Below, piece after piece: positions 10,931 to 21,480 of a stretch of 64,000 nucleotides of DNA (position 1 is its first letter; every line of letters begins with the position of its first letter). Location: NCBI GenBank assembly GCA_035771165.1, contig JAWNZC010000025.1, positions 4,499,501 to 4,563,500 on the forward strand. The letters are read 5' to 3'. Source of the DNA: Paragorgia papillata (Eukaryota; Cnidaria; Anthozoa; Scleralcyonacea; Coralliidae). Below the pieces are notes generated by a model. That model made no database searches. It was not told where the DNA came from and was given only the letters and a program-made list of their open reading frames with translations. Made by a program: the position numbers and the translations under genes.

Positions 10931-13233
10931 TCAGTTAGTTAACCCACCATTTCTCTCGTGATGTTAGTGGCTCCACATTTCCATGGGCAATCAACGGGTA
11001 ACTTACAACACTGTTCCAAATGCGACTGTAAGAAAACAAAAAAATAATGCATTTAAAAAAAATATTTTTGTTGACCATCTCATTTATAGTCGTACAAATA
11101 AATAATTTGATTAATTTCTTAAAATAATCATCATTACTCACATCTTGTTCAGTCACAGTCACTCCTTCGTTGCAATATTGACAAGGAACTTCTCGAAACA
11201 CACATTCTCTGTCGTGGGTTTCTCTATCACGCTTTCTCATAAAGGCTCCACAGTTCTTAGGACATTCGATATCGACGTAACCACAATCATCTTCGTGATT
11301 CTACCAAGATTGATAACGTTATACGTCACTTTATGTCCGAAGAAAAATGAAGTTGTGCATGCACTGAATGAACAGTATTGCAAAGTGCAAACCGTGAACA
11401 ATAAAGCCCCGCACAGACGACCAAGTTTTCCTTGACAAGTTTTATTTGTTCGTGTGTACGACACAAATTGACAAGTTTTTCCTTGACAAGGAGCCTTGTT
11501 CAAAAGCTGGTCATGCCAGCTTTTGAACAAGGAAATTTGTTCGCGTGTATAGTCGTCAAGGAAAACTTGACAAGATCATCTCCGAAGCTTATTACGCGAT
11601 CATTACCGTCAAGGAAAACTTGTCCAACCGTACACACGAGCAGTTACAACTTGTCAAGGAAAATTGTTGGGGAAAAAACGTGTTCATCGTACACACAAGC
11701 AAGGAAAGCTACCAAGGAACTTGTCAAGAAAAACTTGGTCGTCTGTACGGGGCTTAAAACAAACCTTAGCTTCTGCCAAAGGACCAGACCATTCACAGCC
11801 TTCTTCCTTGCGTTTGCAAAAGATTTCCAAAGCCAAAATTTGTCGAAGGCAACCGTTATCTGGAAATATCTATATAAATAAATGCTGTTAAATTTATTGT
11901 GGTTCATACACGAAAAAAAGTGTTTGATCTGATGTTTAAAAAAAACTGAGAAGTATATGTTGCAAAACGCACTTATCTCACGCCAATTTATGTCAATTCC
12001 AGTGTCACAGAATGTAATTGACTAGTTTAACTTTAAGGTGCATGTTTTTCACCTATATTCAATGCACACATGCATAGTATGTCGGCTATGTTGAAATGAG
12101 CAACATATTATTTACATTTGTAAATTAAAGTAACTATCAATTGCTTTGCGTGTCTGTTTGCTTTTCACTCATTGTCATACATTACTTGTCCTTGTTTATT
12201 TTATAGAACAAAATTATTTCTCGCAGCTGCGGCAGTTACATGTACGCAATGCGTACCTATTTTTTAAAATAAATTATACCTTGTCGCCGTTTAGAGGAAG
12301 ATTATCCAAAGGACATCTTGGTTTTTTGTTCCTGTCAATGGTAACGGAATTCAAATATTTAGTAGAAGCTAGTAATCTTAGCTGTGATCAGTGGCCTCAA
12401 CTGTGTCGTGTCGCCGGACACGTTGATCTGCGTCCTTCGCAATTCAGCCACTGGCTCCCAGTCCTCTCCTTAAGAGAGTGTGTTGTCGGAAGTGTTTATG
12501 TCAGCGACAATGTTGATGTTCAGACATTGCCATATCGGTTCTCACCAATCTCAGTACTCACTAATAACGTACATAACGTATATTATATATACGTTTTCAG
12601 CTTGAGTTGATAAAGTTTTTTCGTATGTATTTGCTGTACAATTAAGCTGTCGTAAGTTAAACTCAGAGAAAAACTCTGAGCTCCAGACGGGACTCGAACC
12701 CACAACCTTCCGAATGGAACTCAGATGGTAGACCGAGGTTTGACTAGTTCCCAGGCGTATAAATATCGAAAACAACCTCAGTCTACCATCCGAGTTCCAG
12801 TGGCTCAATGGCGAGAGCGTCCGGCTGATATTCGGAAGGTTGTGGGTTCGAGTCCCGTCTGGAGCTCAGAGAGTTTCTCCGAGTTTAACTTTAACGACAG
12901 CTTGTACAGCGAAAACATACGAAAAAAAGAAATTACGTTATGGTAATCTAAATGCTTTGTACGAATTTATTCACGAGTTGTGATGTACAGGTATTTATAA
13001 TACAAACGACCGAGGTAGAGCATTTTATACCATGAACTATATATATACTCCATATATATACCCATACTTCACACAACCGGAATTACGCACCTCATGATTG
13101 GCTCCAAACACGATTGACAAACTCGATGTCCGCAAGGTGTGACCTGAACTGGATCACGCAAAGCATTCCAACATATAGGACACTCGAATGATTTATCCAA
13201 AGCATCAGTAAACTTCACCTCGTATCCAGGCAT
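8738..13233 (-). CDS. TRAF-family RING/zinc-finger/MATH protein, 8 exons
   Basis: Signalling adaptor and probable E3 ubiquitin ligase of TNF-receptor/Toll-type pathways, 434 aa. Exons, 5' to 3': 13091-13233, 12280-12331, 11765-11869, 11142-11300, 10948-11025, 10244-10321, 9484-9876, 8738-9034. The RING starts CPIC at residue 18, continues PCGHRVCQSC and closes with CPLDN across the first intron. TRAF zinc fingers follow over about 70-205 (spacing C-x6-C-x11-H-x3-C in the first). A coiled coil follows at about 206-255, then a MATH domain (WRISQF, YKMCAGLWINGFG, IVGEYDDILPWP) to the end. Length and order match TRAF4/TRAF6-type proteins; I do not assign a specific TRAF. The first intron hides the RING closure in a 52-bp exon that simple gene finders may miss. 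Introns contain a Harbinger-like MITE, SINE pieces and microsatellites. Confidence 0.95.
9300..9415. repeat. Degenerate (GGAA)n tract in a TRAF intron
   Basis: Imperfect GGAA/GGGA purine repeats of about 115 bp lie in the last TRAF intron, interrupted by GGCAGTAAGG and GAGAGAG variants. Non-coding. Confidence 0.8.
10051..10152. repeat. (CCTT)n microsatellite in a TRAF intron
   Basis: About 25 uninterrupted CCTT units. The open frames across it (repeated LPSF or KEGR peptides) are low-complexity artefacts. Confidence 0.95.
10800..10925. repeat. (TGTT)n then (CTGT)n compound microsatellite
   Basis: A run of TGTT units followed by about 16 CTGT/GTCT units, ending roughly 20 bp from the donor of a TRAF zinc-finger exon (10948). 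The same TGTC-type unit recurs at 38966, 40260 and 54421. Confidence 0.95.
11405..11754. mobile_element. Harbinger-like MITE with TAA target duplication
   Basis: The inverted ends AGCCCCGCACAGACGACCAA / TTGGTCGTCTGTACGGGGCT are flanked by TAA on both sides (11402-11404 and 11755-11757). Three-base TWA duplications are typical of PIF/Harbinger insertions. The interior is built from repeats of the palindromic word (T)CAAGGAAAACTTG in both orientations, and a perfect internal hairpin CCTTGTTCAAAAGCTGG/CCAGCTTTTGAACAAGG lies near 11492-11532. It is in the TRAF intron between exons 3 and 4. Confidence 0.8.
12372..12470 (+). mobile_element. Truncated 3' tail of the 5S-derived SINE
   Basis: This segment (atcttagctgtgatcagtgg through acgttgatctgcgtccttcg) matches the tail of the element at 13835-14205 but lacks the 5S head. 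It lies in TRAF intron 1, just upstream (in TRAF sense) of the 52-bp RING-closing exon. Confidence 0.7.
12645..12720 (-). mobile_element. tRNA-derived SINE, internally deleted copy
   Basis: The reverse complement reads GAGTTCCATTCGGAAGG then GTGGGTTCGAGTCCCGTCTG, which is the T-arm and acceptor half of the tRNA-like sequence at 12794-12866. The D-arm and most of the anticodon arm are missing. The same tail (CTCAGAG...GAGTTTAACTTACGACAG) follows. It is head to head with the intact copy. Confidence 0.75.
12794..12866 (+). tRNA. tRNA-Ile(GAT)-like cloverleaf, head of a SINE
   Basis: A full 73-nt cloverleaf can be drawn: acceptor GTTCCAG/CTGGAGC, D-stem GCTC/GAGC, anticodon stem TCCGG/TCGGA with loop CTGATAT (anticodon GAT), T-stem GTGGG/CCCGT with loop TTCGAGT. 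The A box (TGGCTCAATGG) and B box (GGTTCGAGTCC) are intact. A second, deleted copy with the same 3' tail sits inverted next to it, so this is more likely the promoter head of a tRNA-derived SINE than a working tRNA gene. No T-run terminator follows directly; the tail CTCAGAG...GACAGCTTGTACAGC continues to about 12910. Confidence 0.6.
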
Positions 13234-14877
13234 AGTTCAGAATAAGACAACGACAAAAACTAGCCTTTCCTCGCTGTCGATAAACCTGCCAGTACACTGA
13301 ACAAACGCCACAGGATGCAATGAAATATTCGTATAAACAGTTAAACACCTTATAATGTCGACGACTTACTAAGATTTACCAAATTCGCTTCAAGCCGGGC
13401 GACGAAATCGTAAGTGTAGCTAGTACAGTAGCTAAGTACGTCCCGTCTATCTGTACGTATACGAAGACTGCGGATTTAATGATAGGAAATAGGACAGCTA
13501 CTGTGGCTCGTTTTTAAACTGATGTGCTAGGTTATTCCGTTTACAAAAGAATGATGTATTAAAACGCGTTGGTTTGGGCACACCTTGTTTTTACTGTCCA
13601 TATGTACCTGCTGGTTGCAGGTTGCGAACTTCTAAAGCGCGGGTAGCATGATAGGACATGTAAGTATAGTCTTTTTTGCTTGAATTTGGTGAAGTTTTGG
13701 TGGTTTTTAGCTGTACAAGCTGTCGTAAGTTGTTCAACTGGCAGAAAACTCTGATTTTCAGAAGGGAGTTCAACAACTTACGACAGTTTAGAGCAAAAAA
13801 CAAACAAAACTTTATCCTAGGATATATTCTGCATGGGAGCACGGGTGACGTGCATGTGCTGTTAGGGCGCTGCCTCTCACCAAAAAGTTAAGCCCGGTTA
13901 GATGGGGTTAGTACTTGGATGGGTGACGGCTTGGGACTAACCCCGTTGTCGAGCTTGGAACTCATGTGAGCAGAGTTGTATAGTTGATCTCTCCTGTGCT
14001 TCGAGGATTTTTCGCCAGGTTCTCCGGTTTTCCTCCCTCCATAAAATCAACACCTAACATCTTAGCTGTGATCCGTGGTCTGAACTGTGTCGTATGGCGG
14101 CAGCCTAGAGCGTCTTTGATATGCCTCGACACGGCCACGTTGATCTGCGTCCTTCGCAATTCAGCCGCTGGCTGCAAGTAAGGATGATTAGTCCCCCAGT
14201 CCTTTATTTTCAAGAGACGCCAGAACGGTGGAAAGAGCAGCTTCCTTGCTTTTCGCTAGAGTGCCAAAAGTTGCCTTTACGCTGCTAGTCAAGCCGGAAG
14301 TACTCAGAGAAAAAATTCCTGCGTAAAACTTCAGAGTTTCGCCAGTTCTTCCAACAATTTTATGACTTCCTAAGTTAACATTATTGTCAGTATTAAAACT
14401 AGATTTCGATATAGATGTTCGTCAAACTCCAATAATCAGAAAAATACTTCTGAGGCAAAGACACTGAGGACGCGGACTGTCATTCCGTGGGGTCAAAAAC
14501 GTTTTTTAAGCTTTACAAACGTCTACCGATTGGTTACATTACACCAATAACAGTACACCAGTCTTAACTCATCGAACTAGCAATCACTAACAGCAGAAAT
14601 AAATAAATGTACTAAAAAACGGAGATATGTACACCTTTAGGCTTAAGCCAGCAAAAGTGAAAATCTGGATGCATTAATTGTTCTGTCCTGAGTCAGTTTT
14701 CTTCCTAACCAAGTCATGATAGACGTTATTGCTTGGAGAAAGGAGTACCACGCCAGCTGGTTACGAGGACTGGAGATTACACACCAACTTCAGATACTCT
14801 CATATACCACTGACGTGCATGTATGTAACAGGTTACCGTCTTATACATAGGTCAGTCTCGACGTTATCGTTCAACTT
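13234..14877. other. Intergenic gap between TRAF and TMEM231
   Basis: It contains the TRAF promoter side (from 13234), a small fold-back at about 13700-13795 (words gctgtcgtaagttgttcaac and gttcaacaacttacgacag inverted, related to the tRNA-SINE tail) and the 5S-derived SINE at 13835-14205. I see nothing recognisable in 14210-14870. Confidence 0.5.
13835..14205 (+). mobile_element. 5S-rRNA-derived SINE (SINE3-type), long copy
   Basis: The 5' part carries the 5S rRNA internal promoter: GTTAAGCCCGG, then GTTAGTACTTGGATGGGTGA and CGGCTTGGGA, which match the A-box/C-box region of animal 5S rRNA. It is followed by a unique tail (about 13975-14205) that recurs alone at 12372-12470. The start of the tail also recurs in the minus-strand copy at 17549-17757. 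Several changes relative to a functional 5S gene (an inserted GATGGGG block and diverged ends) show it is a retroelement, not a 5S gene. Confidence 0.85.
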
Positions 14878-17198
14878 TCATTCCAAGTGTTCCGTTTGAA
14901 TCTTCTGCGGTACAGTCATAACAATTTGATTTTCAAACACAAACCGCACGATCCTTCTGAACAAATACAACAATATGACGAGAACGGAAAAATATTGAAT
15001 CCAAGCATACTTGATTAACTGCCAGAAACCAGGACGATAACTTTCAAAAAAATTAAGGAATAAATTCTGTAATGCGTTTTTATTCAAACATGCTGTATAT
15101 AAAAATATTTTCCACCATTTCTGAAACCTCGGGCAATATTTTTCTATACAACCTGGTGAATAATTATTTTAGAAGTATTAATGTATGGCTTAACTTTCTC
15201 AATGCTTTAAGGATACAATATTCTTTCTTCTGGGTAATAGACTGTAGCTTTCAAAATGAAAGAAGTATGTGTATCGCGTCCTGCCTTCCACACTGGATAA
15301 GCACTTACATACTCTGTAGTTACTGAAATAATTACATAGGAATATTTTAATATCCAGAAACAAAACAAACAAATAAACACAACAAATAAACACACAACTA
15401 AACACAAAGATGATAAATGATGTATTGTGGCGTATATTTACCGTTTCGTTTGAAGTATTTCTCGAATATTTTTGTAAAATCGTAAGCTTCAGCAAAAACA
15501 CTGCTACTGTCAATGACTGACACCTACACAACAAATGAAAATAACTTTTCATGTACTCTAGCTACCACATGACGTGTGTACTGTGTACCATACCTACAGT
15601 GTAACCACTCTTCACCTCACACTTACATTGTATTCTGTGGTCCTACCACTGTGGCGGAGCAAGTATTTTTGTTTCAGTTTCAACTCCCCAGTTGTGTAAA
15701 ACTGTGTTCCAGGTATAGATGAGGAGTACTGAATGAACGCCATGCTTTCCATCACAAATGTTGAAAATCGCTAAAAAATTATGATAATAATAAAAAAAAG
15801 AAACAAAGTTGTGATGGCTGACACAGAAATCCAAGGGTGGCAGAAAGACCCTCTCTCGGCATTTGGTTGATTTGGTCCAGAATTTGTTAGCTTGTTTTCA
15901 AAATTCCTACATTTTGAGGGAAGCATGCCTTGGAACTACCCCTTAATAATACCTAAAAAGCTTGGGCTACACTCTTGACCTGTCAGAGACTATGGTGACT
16001 ATCACACCCCTTTAATCAATCATGATATAGTGGTGTACACCAGGTGAATTTACCTGTAGTTTATATTCAAAGATTAACAACAGCTGTACAGCATGAATGC
16101 TTTCTTTACTGCTTAATGGTAGCTCCAACGTAAAATGTAACACGTCATTCTTTCCATCCCGATTTATGTCCTCCTCGTAAGACTGCATGGAGGAAAGATC
16201 AGATCAGTTAGTATATTGAATGTTACATGATAACAAGCTAGAGTATGTTTAGCTCACTACAGTAACTGGAAAATGCTGGCTCTGGCATCAAACAGGATTG
16301 CTTACTACCATGGTGAGCTGTCAGGTGCTAAGGCAATATTCAGGGTTCAATTTAATTTTATTTATTATACCCTACAGTATTTGCTAATACTACCTTGGTA
16401 ACAGGGACCCTGATTTTGTCATTTACCAGTTTATTAAAATTCTGGTAAGTGCTGTAAGCAAGGTAAGAATCTGAAGACAATCCTTGAAAAAATACCAGAA
16501 ACTGGTGTTTGAAATGGACTTCAGGTTGTTCTTTATATGAAGCTTCCTTTAACCAAAATCCTAAATGAAAAAACATGAAATAAATTGGCTGTTAAATATA
16601 TACTTTAATTTATACAATAATGTGACTAATCTATGTGCATTTTCATTGGTTGTTGACTGTGATCTATTAACGGACACACACAGATGATGTCAAATCACAT
16701 CCGCAATCCTTCAATAAACCACCTTAATTTTTATTTTATAAAACAAATAGATCACATTTTCCAGTGTGTGTGCGTGTGTACTGTAATAGATCACAGAAGA
16801 CGTCACAGCATGTAAAGAACAAGAGTCATGCCACTCAACTTCGGAGCACGTCGTACTTTTTTGTTCTTCACATGCTGTGATATCATCTGTGATCTATTAC
16901 AGTACACACACAGAAAAATGTAAATTTATCTATTTGTTAAATATAAAAATACATGTTACATAGGCATTAATCACTTTCTGACAAAGTAACACCTTACTTC
17001 GATCCAAAAGGTAAATATTATTCATTCAATAAAACGTAATCTGTATAAAGCAAATTTACCTTTTGAAAGATAGGCAACAAGCAAAGGAAATAAAAACGTG
17101 AAAACCACAACAAACAATTGAAATACACTAGCTCTGCTGCAAAGATGAGTCTTATACTTTTGCAAGACAGGATGAGAATGCACTTCAAACATAACCAT
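14878..17198 (-). CDS. TMEM231: TMEM231, transition-zone membrane protein, 7 exons
   Basis: Component of the MKS/B9 complex at the ciliary transition zone, 309 aa against 316 in human. Exons, 5' to 3': 17060-17198, 16394-16560, 16054-16182, 15627-15770, 15442-15523, 15217-15322, 14878-15040. Family signatures: the N-terminal EVHSHP block, a first membrane span at about 24-46 ([19 protein letters not shown]), [13 protein letters not shown] right after it, [11 protein letters not shown] in the lumenal domain, and [16 protein letters not shown] entering the second span near the C-terminus. The last junction (phase 2, ATT|GTATCC to TTGAAAG|T) was chosen because it restores YRPGFW. It is head to head with NDUFV2. 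Intron 1 carries a fold-back element. Confidence 0.95.
16744..16938. mobile_element. Fold-back element in TMEM231 intron 1
   Basis: Arms beginning AACAAATAGATCACATTTTC and ending in its near complement (AAATTTATCTATTTGTT) pair over about 75 bp, including TGTGTGTGTACTGTAATAGATCACAG. Related words recur near 18505-18555, suggesting a second, decayed copy there. Confidence 0.7.
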
Positions 17199-18139
17199 GT
17201 TGAAATATTATAGAAAAACTCCACTATTTATTTGTTTACATTTTGTTCACTTCGATCGCGCGCCATGTTTGTTTCGCGCTTGGAATTTGTAAACTTGAGC
17301 CTGTGGTTTTCGTACAGCAGACTACCCCCGAGTGTTCTCAGTACTTCATAAGGTACACAAGTTCCTCAGTCCGATCGTTACCTAAAATAAAATACGTATA
17401 CCCTTCTTCATGAAATCTTTACGTTTGTCTTTACATTTAGTTTTAGATTTAGATTTAATAACTTTATTGCCTATAGCAACTGGTAGTCAAACAGAGCGAA
17501 ATGCCCCAATAAGAATTGAACATGACTACCATGATGTAAGTGTTGGTTTTGCGGAGGGAGGAAAACCGGAGAACCCGGCGAAAAACCCTCGAAGCACAGG
17601 AGAGATCAACTACAACTCTACTCACATGAGTTTCCAGCTCGACAACGGGGTCATTCTCAAGCGGTCACCCATCCAAGTACAATTTAAACCCCGTCTAACC
17701 GAGCTTAACTTTTGGTGAGAGGCAGCGCGCTAACAGCACACGCCACCCGTGCTCCCCAAAACGACTTTTACAGTCAAACCGGATGTTCTTTCCGGCGCGA
17801 CCTTGCAATATTCATAAATCATAGCTAGCAACATTGCACTTAGCAAATTGCTAAAAATTCGCATTTTAAATATCGAACTTCACATAATATAAAATTCTGT
17901 TGAAAGTCAGAACAACTAACTCTTAACTCTAAGTAAACTTCATGTTGTGTGAAGTTCGAAAGCCAATTACGAAAATTGCCATTACGACACTAGTTGTTGT
18001 CACGATGTCGTCTTGTATTAAACCACTATAGTGTATGACATGAAGTACCAATCAAACTTTAGAGATGAACGCTGATCAAAAATGAAACGACAGTCCACAT
18101 CATTTTCCAAGGGTTGTTCAAATATAATTTTAGTACAGT
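17199..18139. promoter_or_regulatory. Shared intergenic region between TMEM231 and NDUFV2
   Basis: A 940-bp gap between divergent starts. Its middle is occupied by a minus-strand 5S-derived SINE (17549-17757), so the proximal promoters are at most about 350 bp on each side. The word GCGCGCCATGTTTG at about 17257 contains a GCCAT core near the TMEM231 start. An inverted pair (cgaacttcacataatataaa / tcatgttgtgtgaagttcg) lies at about 17874-17960. Confidence 0.45.
17549..17757 (-). mobile_element. 5S-rRNA-derived SINE, minus-strand copy
   Basis: The reverse complement begins GGGGAGCACGGGTGGCGTGT, runs through GTTAAGCTCGGTTAGACGGG and TACTTGGATGGGTGACCGCT, and ends in the start of the same tail as 13835-14205 (GGAGAACCTGG-type words). 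It retains GGGTGACCGC, closer to true 5S rRNA than the other copy. It sits in the TMEM231/NDUFV2 intergenic region. Confidence 0.85.
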
Positions 18140-20293
<2,154 letters not shown>

Positions 20294-20559
20294 CATGCAC
20301 CAACAGCCATTTCTTTCTGTTCTGAAAGGTTTTGACGTTTGAAAATTGTAAATAGAAGAGTTGAAGAGATTTGTGAAGGAAGTTGAAATATTCATAAAAG
20401 TTGGGTATATTCATACTAAAAAGTATCCCCATTACTTTAAGATTTTCATGCTTCGTTTTATACACTGTATGTGCGATTAAAATTGTCCTATACGGCAGTC
20501 GTGTACTACTTCTGTAATCGGTGTTGGTTGAGTTTACAAAAGAGGTTTGAAGATGTTTT

Positions 20560-21190
20560 TAACAATGATGTTACGTGCTACTCCGAATGACGAACCATAC
20601 GGCGTAAGTTGAGAAAAACTCTACTGGATTCGGACCTTCGGTTTAGGCCAATGGAATTGAGGTTTCAGTGTACCGTCCACCGCCCGCATGGACTTGAAAC
20701 TACCACATTAATTTTTCATTATTCAAAATAATTTTCATTGTTGGTAAATTTTCCACATCAGGACTTTCAAATATACTATTTACATCATTTGCACAGCGTG
20801 TATACACTTTTTATTAATAAATAGGGAAGCCTTCGATACGTCCGTGATGTCACTTGTCACTACTCTGGCATCCAGGGTACGATGGGTCGGGCGATGGCCC
20901 TCCCTTAGTATATTTTCGGACAAGATAAATGAATATGATTCAAATAATGAATAATGAACAAAAGCCAGATCACATTTTGAAAATCCTCGGACGGTAACTG
21001 AAACCTCAATTCCGTTGGCCTTACTAGTCTGACGTTCTACCGACTGCTACATGATCGAGTTTGTAGCAGGTCGTGGAATGATGGTACTTATATTTGATAT
21101 TTCAAAACTAACGTCTATTTTCTTCAATATTGAGACATTTAATTCTTCATCTTATGTTGTTGGAATAATAATTATTGTGTGACAGCCGAT
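20560..21190 (-). mobile_element. tRNA-derived SINE interrupted by a MITE
   Basis: The flanks 20567-20645 and 21021-21180 together match the SINE at 38280-38500: the words gttgagaaaaactctact, gattcg, cttcggtttA, ctagtctg, gttctaccga, and the distal tatttgatatttcaaaac. The MITE at 20646-21020 splits the anticodon region of its tRNA-like head. A tail-like word (gatgaactcgg...ggtggagaa) is repeated at 21186-21215. Confidence 0.75.
20646..21020. mobile_element. Harbinger-like MITE with TTA target duplication
   Basis: The 375-bp element starts GGCCAATGGAATTGAGGTTT and ends in the complement, ...AAACCTCAATTCCGTTGGCC; the inverted ends extend about 32 bp (to gtaccgtcc / ggacggta). TTA is duplicated on both sides (20643-20645 and 21021-21023). 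The uninterrupted SINE at 38390-38400 reads TTTACTAGTCCG at this point, so the empty site is known from a paralogous copy. TIR start GGCC and a TTA duplication point to PIF/Harbinger. No coding capacity. Confidence 0.88.
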
Positions 21191-21480
21191 GAACTCGGCA
21201 GGTGGAGAATAATGGTATTAGGGACCATGCCGGGTAAATGAAAATGTTTTTAACAGCTAGTAAAGGTGAAGTAAAACGAGCAACAAATTGCTGCAACATT
21301 GTTGCGTTGCAAGTTGAAGAAAAATGTTGCCCGCGTATTACCTTACCTTAAAGGCTACTGTAGTTAAACAATACATCATAAATAAAACTGTTGTATGTAG
21401 AATCCATGGGTTAGTTAGACAATGTTTGAGTCCGTAGTCACTTGTAAGCGCGTACTAAAAATGACAAATTTAACTAATAT

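Noticed and set aside
13835..13965. A working 5S rRNA gene
   Set aside because: The ends do not pair as in 5S rRNA, there is an inserted GATGGGG block, and a non-5S tail is shared with other copies.
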